DNA of 64,000 nt from Zunongwangia profunda SM-A87 (lineage in GTDB: Bacteria; Bacteroidota; Bacteroidia; Flavobacteriales; Flavobacteriaceae), in the NCBI RefSeq assembly GCF_000023465.1, contig NC_014041.1:124001-188000 (forward strand), in the 5' to 3' direction. Numbering within the stretch: the stretch's first letter is position 1; each line of letters opens with the position of its first letter. Under the pieces are notes generated by a model. That model was not told the DNA's origin. It ran no database searches and saw only the letters and a program-made list of their open reading frames with translations. The translations under genes were made by a program, and so were the position numbers. Shown piece by piece: positions 20,041 to 28,586 of this stretch.

Positions 20041-22509
20041 CTAGAAAGTATATGAAACGGTTGACATAATGTTTCGAGGTCTACCCGGGAAGGCACGCAA
20101 GAAATCGTAACCACCTACCCAATGTGTTTTGTCAAATACATTATTAATATTTAATTGTATCTGGAATTTATTCACTTTATAATAGATAGCGGCATTAAAC
20201 AATCCATAACTAGGAAAAACCGGGATCAACTCTGGGTCTCTCACAATAGATCCGTTTCGTTCGCCTACATAATCGTAACCAAGTCCAAATCCTAATCCAT
20301 TTAAATCTCCATGATCAATGATATATTTTGACCAAAAATTGAAGGTATTTCTGGGGGCATTGGGTTTTTGATTACCAAAAGTGGCGAGTGTAGATTCATC
20401 GGCTTCGGTAAAATAAGCGTGGTTATATGCATAATTCATAATCACACTCCAGTTGGGCATAATCTGACCGTAAATGTCAACTTCAACACCTTCTGATTTT
20501 TCTTCCCCAATTTGCTTTAGTAAATCAGAGTTACTGGCATCATTAGCATTGTATAAAGCGCCTTTCTGGCTTAGGGAATAAACAGCTAAAGTAGCGCTTA
20601 GGCGTTTATTGAACCACTCTGTTTTTATCCCAGCTTCAAACAATTCACTGGTCAAAGGATCAAAAGGCCCTCCGGCTTCAGGATTATTGATAGTGGTGGC
20701 CGTTTGCGGTTGGTAACCCTTTACCCAGGTGCCGTAAAAGTTAACATTTGGTTTAAGCTTGTATACCATTCCGATTCGTGGTATAAATTTATCCTGACTA
20801 ATTTTTTCTTCTTCAGCAGTTTCATAGTTTAGATAATCGGTAAAGTCATCGTAGCGTAGCCCCACCAAAAGATTAAACTTTTTGTATTGAAATTGGTTTT
20901 GTAGATAAATACCATTTCCGGTTTGTTTGTACCGGTCATAATTTCTAATACCATACACATAATTGCTCATGTTGCGCATAGCGTTTCCGTTGGTAGAAGT
21001 CAGATCAAAAGGCGCTACATTCGCTACAGGGTTGCCATTTTCGTCAAGTACATAATTATCTTTTTTGGCAACACTGAAGGAATTTGTTGCCTTACCATTT
21101 TTTAAAAGATAAGCGTTCGCCTCTAGTTGAGATCCTCCCGGCTCCAGCTCCTGTTGAAAATAATCATAGCCCACCAAAAACTTGTTCTCTATGGCTCCAA
21201 GGTTAAAATCAACGTTAAGGTAATTGGTAAAGTTTTGGTTGTTCCATGAGCGCTTACGATTAAATACGCGCATAGCTACTTTCGTAATATCATAAGAACC
21301 GTCACCAAGAGCCAAAAAATTGTTGGCCGTTCTATGCTCTAACAAATCTTCATCGTAACCAGAATTCATATACGAACTATTAAAACTGATGTGTTCATTG
21401 AATTTATGCTGAAATGATAAAGTTACATTTAGGTTTTGTTCGTTCAGGTAATCATTTTCTGCACTTAAGGAAGTAGTTATTGGTGTAGAGTAGAGGTCAC
21501 CATCACCAAAAACGGCTTGTCCACGATCCAGTCGTCCTTTATTGTCCTGGTAGACTACATCTAAATTTAAACGTGTTTTTTCGTTAGGGATAAAAGAGAA
21601 TGAAGGTGCCACAACAATATTTTTGTTGAATTGCAAATCCCTGAAACCATCGGTATTTTGGTATCCTAAGTTTAGACGGTATAAAAGCTTTTTGTCTTTG
21701 CTCATTGGGCCGGTAAAGTCGCTTAACAACCTAAACGTATTAAAACTACCCATACTGGCACTTATAGATTGTTTAGTGGTTTGTAGCGGTTTTTTTGTAA
21801 CGGTATTTATTGTTCCGCCTGGGGATGCATTTCCAAACAAGGCAGAAGCAGGCCCTTTAATAACTTCTACTCGTTCGACATGGGGAATAATCTGCTGACT
21901 CCAAAAACTGGTCATCATTCGGGAGCCGTTTAAAAGCATACTACTATTTCGTTGTCCCTGAACTCTAAATCCTCTAATTGTTAAGTCGTTATAAAAAGAA
22001 AACTGGTTAACACCACTAACATTCTTCACCACATCGTTTACGGTAAAGGCTGCCTGATCTAAGATAACCTCTTTAGTGACGTAGCTTACGGCCTGCGGTA
22101 CGTCGATAAGCGGCGTAGCTGATTTAGTACCAATAAAAGAGGTGGTGTTCTTGTAGTTACGTTCTTTCCTACCGATAATCTCTACCCCTTGCAACTGGGT
22201 GGCCGATTCATTTAATAGGAAGTCTAGTTCAGCTTTTGTTCCTTCCTTTACAGTGATTGATTTATTTATAGATTCATATCCCAGATAGGAAGCTTTTATA
22301 GTGTATTTGCCGGGGGCAAGATTCTTAAGTTCGTAGTGTCCGTTCTTATTGGTCATAGCACCTGTGCTGGAGTTTAGTACAAATACATTGGCATTATGAA
22401 TTGGAGTTCCCGAATCGGAAAAAACTTTTCCGTGAATGGAAATATTCTGACCATAGGCCGTGTTAAATAGTGCTAGTAAAAAGAAGTAGAGAAAGTAATT
22501 TTTTTTCAT
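20041..22509 (-). CDS. TonB-dependent siderophore receptor
   Basis: 822 residues. Signal peptide ending at AYGQ, then a carboxypeptidase-regulatory-like beta domain (about 23-105), a plug domain with DVPQAVSYVTKEVI and TIRGFRVQGQR, and a 22-strand barrel ending in the aromatic residue Phe (ISTVSYTF-like end). The plug resembles the FhuA/FpvA siderophore group. It takes up ferric siderophore across the outer membrane. The PepSY gene follows directly. Confidence 0.92.
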   Translation of the reverse strand: MKKNYFLYFFLLALFNTAYGQNISIHGKVFSDSGTPIHNANVFVLNSSTGAMTNKNGHYELKNLAPGKYTIKASYLGYESINKSITVKEGTKAELDFLLNESATQLQGVEIIGRKERNYKNTTSFIGTKSATPLIDVPQAVSYVTKEVILDQAAFTVNDVVKNVSGVNQFSFYNDLTIRGFRVQGQRNSSMLLNGSRMMTSFWSQQIIPHVERVEVIKGPASALFGNASPGGTINTVTKKPLQTTKQSISASMGSFNTFRLLSDFTGPMSKDKKLLYRLNLGYQNTDGFRDLQFNKNIVVAPSFSFIPNEKTRLNLDVVYQDNKGRLDRGQAVFGDGDLYSTPITTSLSAENDYLNEQNLNVTLSFQHKFNEHISFNSSYMNSGYDEDLLEHRTANNFLALGDGSYDITKVAMRVFNRKRSWNNQNFTNYLNVDFNLGAIENKFLVGYDYFQQELEPGGSQLEANAYLLKNGKATNSFSVAKKDNYVLDENGNPVANVAPFDLTSTNGNAMRNMSNYVYGIRNYDRYKQTGNGIYLQNQFQYKKFNLLVGLRYDDFTDYLNYETAEEEKISQDKFIPRIGMVYKLKPNVNFYGTWVKGYQPQTATTINNPEAGGPFDPLTSELFEAGIKTEWFNKRLSATLAVYSLSQKGALYNANDASNSDLLKQIGEEKSEGVEVDIYGQIMPNWSVIMNYAYNHAYFTEADESTLATFGNQKPNAPRNTFNFWSKYIIDHGDLNGLGFGLGYDYVGERNGSIVRDPELIPVFPSYGLFNAAIYYKVNKFQIQLNINNVFDKTHWVGGYDFLRAFPGRPRNIMSTVSYTF

Positions 22510-22899
22510 TTTGAATTTTATTTAAAACAATTCTAAATAATCGATTGCGAATTTAAAACGAACTAGCTTTTATCGCAAATTTTAATTAGATTAATTTTAA
22601 ATAAAGTTTAGGTATGCTCCAATCTCTGCTCGATGAGTTTGAGAAATAACAGGAAAATAGAGGTCACAGCTATGTAAGATATGAAGATAACTTTAGTATT
22701 TATATTGGGAAGTAAACTCTTCGCGAAAAGAGTAGGTAAGATTATCTAAGATTTTTGTGTAGTGGATTCAGGGCTTCCAATCAATAGAATGAAAAGCGGA
22801 ATACGCAGACCTTCAATCTTTCTGGTGGTGTGAGGGATGCACTCCGTCATTTGATTTCGGAGCCGTCCACTCGATTGGGGCATTGTGTTATTATTATTG
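22510..22899. other. Gene-free stretch upstream of the siderophore receptor
   Basis: No credible gene on either strand. The part next to the receptor gene is very AT-rich (22510-22620) and should hold its promoter; no clear Fur box or TAnnTTTG element was identified. Nothing else recognised. Confidence 0.5.
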
Positions 22900-23169
22900 T
22901 TATTCAGTTCTACTTTTAGTTTTGATATATCCTACAACGAATGATTCCTTGTCTTCAATTTGAAAATCTAAAGTTGACCAGTGGTCAATAATTACTGATG
23001 TTTTTATTAAGGTTAAAGCATCCTCATCACTTAATTCAATTCCATCTTCTGTTTTCTTCCATTTATCAGGATGTTCTTCTAATCTTCTTTTCGCCTCTTC
23101 TTCGGTAACCTCCTTAACGTCAACGATGAGCTCATTTTCATACCAATTAGGATTGGTCTTATACCTCAT
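22900..23169 (-). CDS. Hypothetical small protein
   Basis: 89 residues, charged, with a helix rich in Glu/Lys (EVTEEEAKRRLEEHPDKW) and no signal peptide or membrane segment. No family recognised. It is alone, between gene-free DNA and the GIY-YIG array. Confidence 0.55.
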   Translation of the reverse strand: MRYKTNPNWYENELIVDVKEVTEEEAKRRLEEHPDKWKKTEDGIELSDEDALTLIKTSVIIDHWSTLDFQIEDKESFVVGYIKTKSRTE

Positions 23170-23285
23170 TTTGAACGTTACTAAACTTACAAACTAGAAA
23201 TCTATTTTTGAGGAACTCGCTGAAGGATGTGTATATCGGTACACCTTGATTAAATTATATTCTTAAAATCGTAAAAACCCAGATT

Positions 23286-23375
23286 TTAGAATTGATCCCT
23301 ATTTTCAATATCTTCGGTTTCTCCGATATAGTATTGGTCAACTTTCTGCGAATAAATAATATAAACAAAATGCAT
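23286..23375 (-). pseudogene. Truncated GIY-YIG gene (third copy of the array)
   Basis: The first 26 codons match the start of the two intact copies (MHFVYIIYSQKVDQYYIGE...) and homology stops abruptly at about 23298; the frame then ends after three unrelated codons. It lies exactly 368 bp from the copy above it. Confidence 0.8.
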
Positions 23376-23388
23376 AATGGAAGATAAC

Positions 23389-23421
23389 AAAAAAGCCACA
23401 CTAAAACTAGCGTGGCTTTTT
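23389..23421 (-). terminator. Terminator hairpin copy 3 of the 368-bp array
   Basis: AAAAAAGCCAC / GTGGCTTTTT with a short A-rich loop. Duplicate of the terminator that follows the tRNA-Asn gene. Confidence 0.7.
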
Positions 23422-23428
23422 GCTCCCC

Positions 23429-23446
23429 TCCCGATGGCTATCGGGA
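23429..23446. repeat. Short palindrome TCCCGAT-ATCGGGA, array copy
   Basis: 18-bp hairpin TCCCGAT (23429-23435) and ATCGGGA (23440-23446). It interrupts what looks like the 3' end of a tRNA-Asn gene, between GCTCCCC and GGCTCGAAC. A second copy lies at 23797-23814. Confidence 0.7.
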
Positions 23447-23461
23447 TTGGCTCGAACTGTT

Positions 23462-23743
23462 TTAATATTTTAAAAGCAGTTTTTTGGAAATATTGGGATG
23501 TTTTTCAGGTTTTGAATGTATTTCCTGCTTTTCATTTTTTTTAATATGTTTTTCTATCTTTTGTGCTTGCGTTCGATTATAGCATGAGATGGAAAAGAAA
23601 AGTTTCCAATCATTTGTTTTGGCGGTAAATGAATTTTTAAAGAAACCAGTATTGTGTTTTAATAACCTATTTTCAATATCCTCGGTTTCTCCTATATAGT
23701 ATTGGTCAACTTTCTGCGAATAAATAATATAAACAAAATGCAT
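23462..23743 (-). CDS. GIY-YIG nuclease-like protein, copy with two compensating frameshifts
   Basis: 93 residues from the Met at 23743. The UvrC/YhbQ-like single-domain GIY-YIG core is visible: FVYIIYS, YYIGETEDIENRLLKHN and the metal-binding Glu region QKIEKHIKK. After KK it reads NEKQEIHSKPE and then returns to HPNISKKLLLKY. Compared with the copy at 23830-24111, it has one extra A in an A-run and one fewer A about 33 bp later, so an 11-residue stretch is out of frame. Such proteins are common in Bacteroidota; function is unproven. Confidence 0.75.
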   Translation of the reverse strand: MHFVYIIYSQKVDQYYIGETEDIENRLLKHNTGFFKNSFTAKTNDWKLFFSISCYNRTQAQKIEKHIKKNEKQEIHSKPEKHPNISKKLLLKY

Positions 23744-23756
23744 AATGGAAGATAAC

Positions 23757-23790
23757 AAAAAAGCCACACTAAAACTAGCGTGGCTTTTTG
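23757..23790 (-). terminator. Terminator hairpin copy 2 of the 368-bp array
   Basis: Same GCCAC/GTGGC hairpin with A- and T-runs as the other two copies, 368 bp away from each. Confidence 0.7.
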
Positions 23791-23796
23791 CTCCCC

Positions 23797-23814
23797 TCCC
23801 GATGGCTATCGGGA
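23797..23814. repeat. Short palindrome TCCCGAT-ATCGGGA, array copy
   Basis: Identical to the palindrome at 23429-23446 and in the same context, 368 bp away. Confidence 0.7.
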
Positions 23815-23829
23815 TTGGCTCGAACTGTT

Positions 23830-24111
23830 TTAATATTTTAAAAGCAGTTTTTTGGAAATATTGGGATGTTTTTTCAGGTTTTGAATGTATTTCCTGCTTT
23901 TCATTTTTTTAATATGTTTTTCTATCTTTTGTGCTTGCGTTCGATTATAGCATGAGATGGAAAAGAAAAGTTTCCAATCATTTGTTTTGGCGGTAAATGA
24001 ATTTTTAAAGAAACCAGTATTGTGTTTTAATAACCTATTTTCAATATCCTCGGTTTCTCCGATATAGAATTGGTCAACTTTCTGCGAATAAATGATGTAC
24101 ACAAAATGCAT
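23830..24111 (-). CDS. GIY-YIG nuclease-like protein, apparent ancestral copy
   Basis: 93 residues from the Met at 24111. Core motifs FVYIIYS, FYIGETEDIENRLLKHN and KIEKHIKKMKSRKYIQNL fit the family along its full length, which is why this copy is taken as the unmutated one. It follows the tRNA-Asn terminator directly on the same strand. Confidence 0.85.
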   Translation of the reverse strand: MHFVYIIYSQKVDQFYIGETEDIENRLLKHNTGFFKNSFTAKTNDWKLFFSISCYNRTQAQKIEKHIKKMKSRKYIQNLKKHPNISKKLLLKY

Positions 24112-24124
24112 AATGGAAGATAAC

Positions 24125-24157
24125 AAAAAAGCCACACTAAAACTAGTGTGGCTTTTT
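24125..24157 (-). terminator. Terminator after tRNA-Asn
   Basis: GCCACAC (24131-24137) pairs with GTGTGGC (24146-24152), flanked by A- and T-runs. It begins 2 nt after the tRNA 3' end. Confidence 0.85.
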
Positions 24158-24158
24158 G

Positions 24159-24232
24159 CTCCCCCTCTTGGGCTCGAACCAAGGACCCTCTGATTAACAG
24201 TCAGATGCTCTAACCAACTGAGCTAAGGAGGA
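24159..24232 (-). tRNA. tRNA-Asn (GTT)
   Basis: 74 nt. Acceptor strands TCCTCCT and AGGGGGA pair, with discriminator G. Anticodon loop CTGTTAA gives anticodon GTT. D-loop AGTTGGTTAGA and T-arm GGTTCGAGCC are present. CCA is not encoded. Confidence 0.95.
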
Positions 24233-24289
24233 ATATATCAATATGTCTTCAGCATTCCCGGCAGCTGAATTTGCCCTTAAAATTTTTTG

Positions 24290-24363
24290 CTCCCCCTCTT
24301 GGGCTCGAACCAAGGACCCTCTGATTAACAGTCAGATGCTCTAACCAACTGAGCTAAGGAGGA
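24290..24363 (-). tRNA. tRNA-Asn (GTT), second copy
   Basis: Identical in its 74 nt to the copy at 24159-24232 and 57 nt upstream of it on the same strand. Confidence 0.95.
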
Positions 24364-24481
24364 ATTTGCAATCAATTTTGCGGATGCAAATATAACGGAA
24401 TTTTTAATTATCACTAAATAATATTCAAAAAAATAAAGCAGTATTTTAAATAAAATTGAATTTGGAAAAAATAATTGTGCT

Positions 24482-24883
24482 ATGAGTCTGAAAATCCATG
24501 GTTTATATATTTATATCAAAAATGTAAATATTGCAAGTCAACCAGATGTTGATGCTATAGTAAATGCCGCAAATGCTAAACTCCCTCCGGGGTCATCAAT
24601 GCGATTTACAAATCGGGAAATAAACTTTAGGAAAACGACAAACCTGAAGATAAAATATTCTATAAGTATATTATAAAACTCACTGAAACATAAAATCAAG
24701 TAGGTGGTTATACCTGAAATTTCAACAGGAATTTTCTGTTATTCCAAAATTAATGCCGTTGAATTGGTTTTTAATACAATTTTGACGGAAGCAGAAGGGT
24801 TAAAACACTTGCAAAGGCTTAAATTTGTATTGTTCAGGACTGAAGATTTAGAATTTTATAAAAATCGATTGGCTGAAATTTAA
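24482..24883 (+). pseudogene. Remnant of a macro-domain (ADP-ribose binding/deacetylase) gene
   Basis: The first frame reads VDAIVNAANAKLPPGS, the ADP-ribose-binding loop of macro domains, then breaks down and stops at 24676. From about 24702 another frame reads VIPEISTGIFCYSKINAVELV and ends ...VLFRTEDLEFYKNRLAEI, matching the C-terminal part of the same fold. The central part is missing or altered, so the gene is broken by a deletion plus frame changes. Confidence 0.75.
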
Positions 24884-24957
24884 TTAACGATGTGGATAAA
24901 CTGCATAGTTCATTAAAAAAATAAATCTTGATTATCGATTTACAAAACCAACCTCTT

Positions 24958-26367
24958 ATGTTTGATTTTACGGCAACCTATACCGATCAATACCAACTTG
25001 CGATGTCGCAGGTTTATTTTAAAAATGGAAAACGAAACACCAAAGCCGTTTTTGATTATTATTTCAGAAAAATCCCGTACGGAAGTGGTTTTGCCATTTT
25101 TGCAGGGTTAGAAGATTTACTGGAAATTATTACAAATCTTCGGTTTAGTAAGGAAGATATTCAATTTTTAAAGCAATACGATTTTGAGGATGATTTTTTA
25201 GAATATCTCGAGAATTTTAAATTTTCAGGAAATATTTACTCGGTACAGGAAGGGGATGTAGTTTTTCCAACCCGACCTGTTTTACAGGTGGAAGCCAATT
25301 TAATCGAAGCTCAGATTATCGAAACGATTTTATTGAATTTATTAAACTTTCAAACCCTTATAGCAACCAAAGCCAGTAGAATGCGATTGGTGTCTCGAGA
25401 GCGGACTTTGCTTGATTTTGGGTTGCGACGTGCACAGGGTCCTGGCGGTTATTACGCCACGCGAGCGGCCATGATTGGCGGTTTTAACGGGACCAGTAAT
25501 GTCATTGCCGGTCGGGATTTGGATATTCCGGTTTCTGGAACGATGGCGCATTCGTTTGTGCAGAGTTATGATGATGAGCTTACCGCTTTTAGGGAATTCG
25601 CCAGAGGCCGGCCTAAAGCTTGTGTGCTTTTGGTGGATACTTATGATACTTTAAAAAGTGGTGTCCCCAATGCGATTACAGTGGCAAAGGAAATGGAAGA
25701 ACAAGGCCAAAAATTAATGGCTATTCGTTTAGATAGCGGAGATTTGGCATATTTGGGTAAAAGAGCGCGACAACTTTTAGATGCTGCTGGTCTCGAATAT
25801 GTGAAAATTGCGGCTTCAAATCAATTAGATGAATTTGTGATTAAAAGTTTACAGGAACAGGATGCGCCAATCGATATTTACGGAGTGGGAACAAATCTTG
25901 TGATTGGCAAACCTGATGCAGCTTTAGATGGTGTGTATAAGCTCACATTTTCAGACGGAAAGCCAAGAATCAAGATTTCAGAAAGTTTGATTAAAACCAC
26001 TTTGCCGCATCGAAAGCAGGTATACCGAATGAAAGATAAAAACGGAGAGTGTGCAGGGGTCGATGTAATTGTGATGGAAAACGAAAACGATACTGAACTG
26101 TCTAAAGTTTTTCATCCGTCAGAACCTTACAAGTTTTTAGATGTTTCCGCTTACCAAAAAGAAGCATTATTGCAACCAGTAATGGAAAATGGCATAATGA
26201 AAATCAAAAAAAGAACACTTTCTGAAATTGCGGCATACAGCAAATCTAGATTGGCAGAATTACCACTTGAGTATAAACGCTTTAACAATCCGCATATTTA
26301 TAAAGTCAGTATCTCAGAAAAATTAAAGGCAGAGAGGGATCGATTAATTAGCGAACATAAAATGTAA
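24958..26367 (+). CDS. pncB: Nicotinate phosphoribosyltransferase
   Basis: 469 residues from the ATG at 24958; a TTG at 24928 would add 10 residues. Family motifs: FTATYTDQYQLAMSQVYF, EGDVVFPTRPVLQVEA, LDFGLRRAQGPGG, GTMAHSFVQ, RLDSGDLAYLGKRAR and YGVGTNL. It makes nicotinate mononucleotide from nicotinate and PRPP in NAD salvage. The nicotinamidase gene follows after 6 nt, so both salvage steps are in one operon. Confidence 0.93.
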   Translation: MFDFTATYTDQYQLAMSQVYFKNGKRNTKAVFDYYFRKIPYGSGFAIFAGLEDLLEIITNLRFSKEDIQFLKQYDFEDDFLEYLENFKFSGNIYSVQEGDVVFPTRPVLQVEANLIEAQIIETILLNLLNFQTLIATKASRMRLVSRERTLLDFGLRRAQGPGGYYATRAAMIGGFNGTSNVIAGRDLDIPVSGTMAHSFVQSYDDELTAFREFARGRPKACVLLVDTYDTLKSGVPNAITVAKEMEEQGQKLMAIRLDSGDLAYLGKRARQLLDAAGLEYVKIAASNQLDEFVIKSLQEQDAPIDIYGVGTNLVIGKPDAALDGVYKLTFSDGKPRIKISESLIKTTLPHRKQVYRMKDKNGECAGVDVIVMENENDTELSKVFHPSEPYKFLDVSAYQKEALLQPVMENGIMKIKKRTLSEIAAYSKSRLAELPLEYKRFNNPHIYKVSISEKLKAERDRLISEHKM

Positions 26368-26373
26368 AATGGC

Positions 26374-26976
26374 ATGAAGGCTTTACTTCTTATAGACGTA
26401 CAAAACGATTTTATGCCTGGCGGCGCCTTAGCCGTTCCCGATGGCGATAAGATTGTACCAATAATTAATAAAATTCAGCATCAATTCGATTTAGTGCTTG
26501 CTACCCAGGACTGGCATCCGGAGGGTCATGCAAGTTTTGCCAGCACCCATCATAAAAACCTTTACGAGGTAATTGATTTAAACGGAATCGATCAGGTCAT
26601 GTGGCCGGATCATTGTGTGCAGGGTAGTAGGGGTGCCGATTTTCATCCTAAGCTGAAATTGAATAAAATCGAAGCGATTTTTAGAAAAGGTACCGATCCT
26701 GAAATTGATAGTTACAGTGGGTTTTATGATAATGCTCATTTAAAATCTACTGGTTTAAGTGGCTATTTAAAAGAAAAAGGAATAAACGAGCTATATTTTG
26801 CCGGTCTGGCCGGTGATTTTTGTGTAGCTTTTAGTGTTAAGGATGCTTTAGCTGAAGGTTTTGCAGCTTTTTTAATTGAAGATGCCACACGCGCTATAGA
26901 TGCTGCAGGTTTTGAAAAAGCAAAAGCTGAAATTGTTGAAAAAGGAGGGAAGATATTATATGCAGATGAGGTATAG
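26374..26976 (+). CDS. pncA: Nicotinamidase
   Basis: 200 residues. Catalytic triad Asp8 (IDVQNDF), Lys105 (FRKGTD) and Cys150 (AGDFCV); metal site Asp46, His48 and His52 (QDWHPEGH). It hydrolyses nicotinamide to nicotinate, which the upstream PncB uses. The next gene starts inside its 3' end. Confidence 0.94.
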   Translation: MKALLLIDVQNDFMPGGALAVPDGDKIVPIINKIQHQFDLVLATQDWHPEGHASFASTHHKNLYEVIDLNGIDQVMWPDHCVQGSRGADFHPKLKLNKIEAIFRKGTDPEIDSYSGFYDNAHLKSTGLSGYLKEKGINELYFAGLAGDFCVAFSVKDALAEGFAAFLIEDATRAIDAAGFEKAKAEIVEKGGKILYADEV

Positions 26977-27586
26977 GATATTTTTTATATTCATTGTTTT
27001 TTTGAGCTTTTTCAGTTGTAAAAATGATACTTCTACCAAAGTTGAAACTGAAGTAACATCTATGGATCCTTATATGGCTCCACCAGACAGCATTCCCGAG
27101 CGCACCTCTGCTGCGGCATTAGATTTAAAAAAGTATCAACTTTTTATAGATACTACAAAGACTTCGGTTTTTTATCAGCAATTAGATTCGGTGATCACTT
27201 CCGAAGTAAGAAAACATGAAAATTCTATATTTAAACTGGTTGAGATTAAAAAATATAACGATCAGTTTTTACTTTACGAGCCTTGCGACGGTACTATTCC
27301 GCGTTATTACATTTCTAAAGGGGCTATAGATATTTACGGCCAGAACGAAAATATTCATTTTAAATTAAAGGATTTTATGCTGAGTGCAGGAAATCAGGTG
27401 TTGTTTAAAGATGAAAGGGACCGTAGCTTAAGTCTTAAGGAAGTAAATGAAAAGGTGATCCGGTTAAAGTACGGTGATTCACGTGCGGTGTATGTCACTA
27501 AAATCGAAAATATTCCGCAATTTGAAATGATGGTAAATAACTGTTTTGGCCAAAAAATAAAGGAGTTCGATAAATTTCAGGAATGA
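26966..27586 (+). CDS. Putative lipoprotein of unknown function
   Basis: About 206 residues from the ATG at 26966 (an ATG at 26960 is also possible). Lipobox SFFSC follows a hydrophobic stretch. It starts 11 nt before the pncA stop in another frame, so it is probably translated with it. The mature part is beta-rich with LYEPCDGTIPRYYISKGAIDIYG. No family recognised; a link to NAD salvage is only by position. Confidence 0.75.
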   Translation: MRYRIFFIFIVFLSFFSCKNDTSTKVETEVTSMDPYMAPPDSIPERTSAAALDLKKYQLFIDTTKTSVFYQQLDSVITSEVRKHENSIFKLVEIKKYNDQFLLYEPCDGTIPRYYISKGAIDIYGQNENIHFKLKDFMLSAGNQVLFKDERDRSLSLKEVNEKVIRLKYGDSRAVYVTKIENIPQFEMMVNNCFGQKIKEFDKFQE

Positions 27587-27626
27587 ATTGCCTAAGGATG
27601 GTTTTATTCATTCTGTAAGAAGCTTT

Positions 27627-28385
27627 CTAAAAATTGAGATAGTGAATATATCCAAAGTTTAGCCAAATGGTCCAGTCGTTCGATTTATTTTGCGGCCCTT
27701 GTACATTTAAGCCTTCAATGTAATCACTGCCATAATACTGCCATTTAATTTCAGCCACTAAATCACTATTTCTTCCCAGTCGATAGCGCGTGCCTCCCCC
27801 AAACACGAAATTATAGGTGAACCCGCTATCTAAATTAAGTCCTCCCTGAAAAGCAGGGAATAAGACTCTAGGATTATCGATGGGTCCAAGATCACTGTAC
27901 GCATCAGGGATGTAGTAAACTGCATGTATGCCTGCGGTGATATATGGAGAAAAGCGTTCTGAAAAAATCAGAAACTCCCTAATTTGGGTAAAGTGCCATT
28001 CCAGTTGTGTACCTATTTCGAATATATTGGTTTCACCGTGCATAGCTCTTAGCATTTCTCCCCTGGGGTTGTTTTGGTAAGAAATAGGGCCGTAATGGTT
28101 TAAGTAAGAATGAAAATAATCTATTTCTGTTCTTACCCTAAAAAAGTCTTTAAAATAGCTTGTGCGGTAATTATTGCCGGTGTATACAAAATTCATGTAA
28201 TGCTGAAATCCTACCCCAAAACCGGTGTTGTAATAAAAGTTTCTAAATTCACCGCGTTGTCCATAATCGGAAGTAATAGCTGCCGGCCCGGCAGTAACTC
28301 CTATTTCGTGCAATACCTGCCCAAAAGAATAAGGAGATGAAATGCATAAAAAACCGATTAAAAATATGATACGAATCCGCTTCAA
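27627..28385 (-). CDS. Outer-membrane beta-barrel-like protein (resembles the THC0290_0291 family)
   Basis: 252 residues. Signal peptide ends at YSFGQ; the mature protein begins VLHEIGVTAGPAAITSDYGQR, then alternating aromatic strands up to the end IWLNFGYIHYLNF. The start of the mature part matches what I recall of the THC0290_0291 family of Flavobacteria; function is unknown. It is convergent with the lipoprotein gene. Confidence 0.7.
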   Translation of the reverse strand: MKRIRIIFLIGFLCISSPYSFGQVLHEIGVTAGPAAITSDYGQRGEFRNFYYNTGFGVGFQHYMNFVYTGNNYRTSYFKDFFRVRTEIDYFHSYLNHYGPISYQNNPRGEMLRAMHGETNIFEIGTQLEWHFTQIREFLIFSERFSPYITAGIHAVYYIPDAYSDLGPIDNPRVLFPAFQGGLNLDSGFTYNFVFGGGTRYRLGRNSDLVAEIKWQYYGSDYIEGLNVQGPQNKSNDWTIWLNFGYIHYLNF

Positions 28386-28533
28386 TACAGGGGTTTAAAG
28401 GATTTATAGGCAAATATATAAAAAGAAGATTAGGTATTTTTAAATTGAGTTTTTCTTTTTTTTAATGAAATTCAATAGAAAGTTAATATTGTATGAAAAA
28501 CTAAAATTTTATCGATAATTTTTATATATCTCA

Positions 28534-28541
28534 TATATTTG
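28534..28541 (+). promoter_or_regulatory. Candidate -7 promoter element for gdhA
   Basis: TATATTTG followed by CA, matching TAnnTTTG, 45 nt before the gdhA start in a very AT-rich stretch. The -33 element is not clear. Confidence 0.5.
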
Positions 28542-28586
28542 CACCTCGAAAAAACATTTTTTTTAAACAAACTTAAGCGACGCCTT

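Larger units (their letters stand above)
23298..24158. repeat. Tandem array with a 368-bp period beside tRNA-Asn
   Basis: Each unit holds the terminator hairpin plus a GIY-YIG gene. Starts of the three gene copies are at 23375, 23743 and 24111, exactly 368 bp apart. The lower copy is cut at 23298. Copies at 23375 and 23743 are closer to each other than to the one at 24111, so duplication moved away from the tRNA gene. Confidence 0.88.

Noticed and set aside
22510..22620. Fur box before the siderophore receptor
   Set aside because: AT-rich, but no convincing GATAATGATAATC-type dyad could be read.
23298..24158. CRISPR array
   Set aside because: The 368-bp units are gene-containing direct repeats without short repeat-spacer structure; no cas genes are present.
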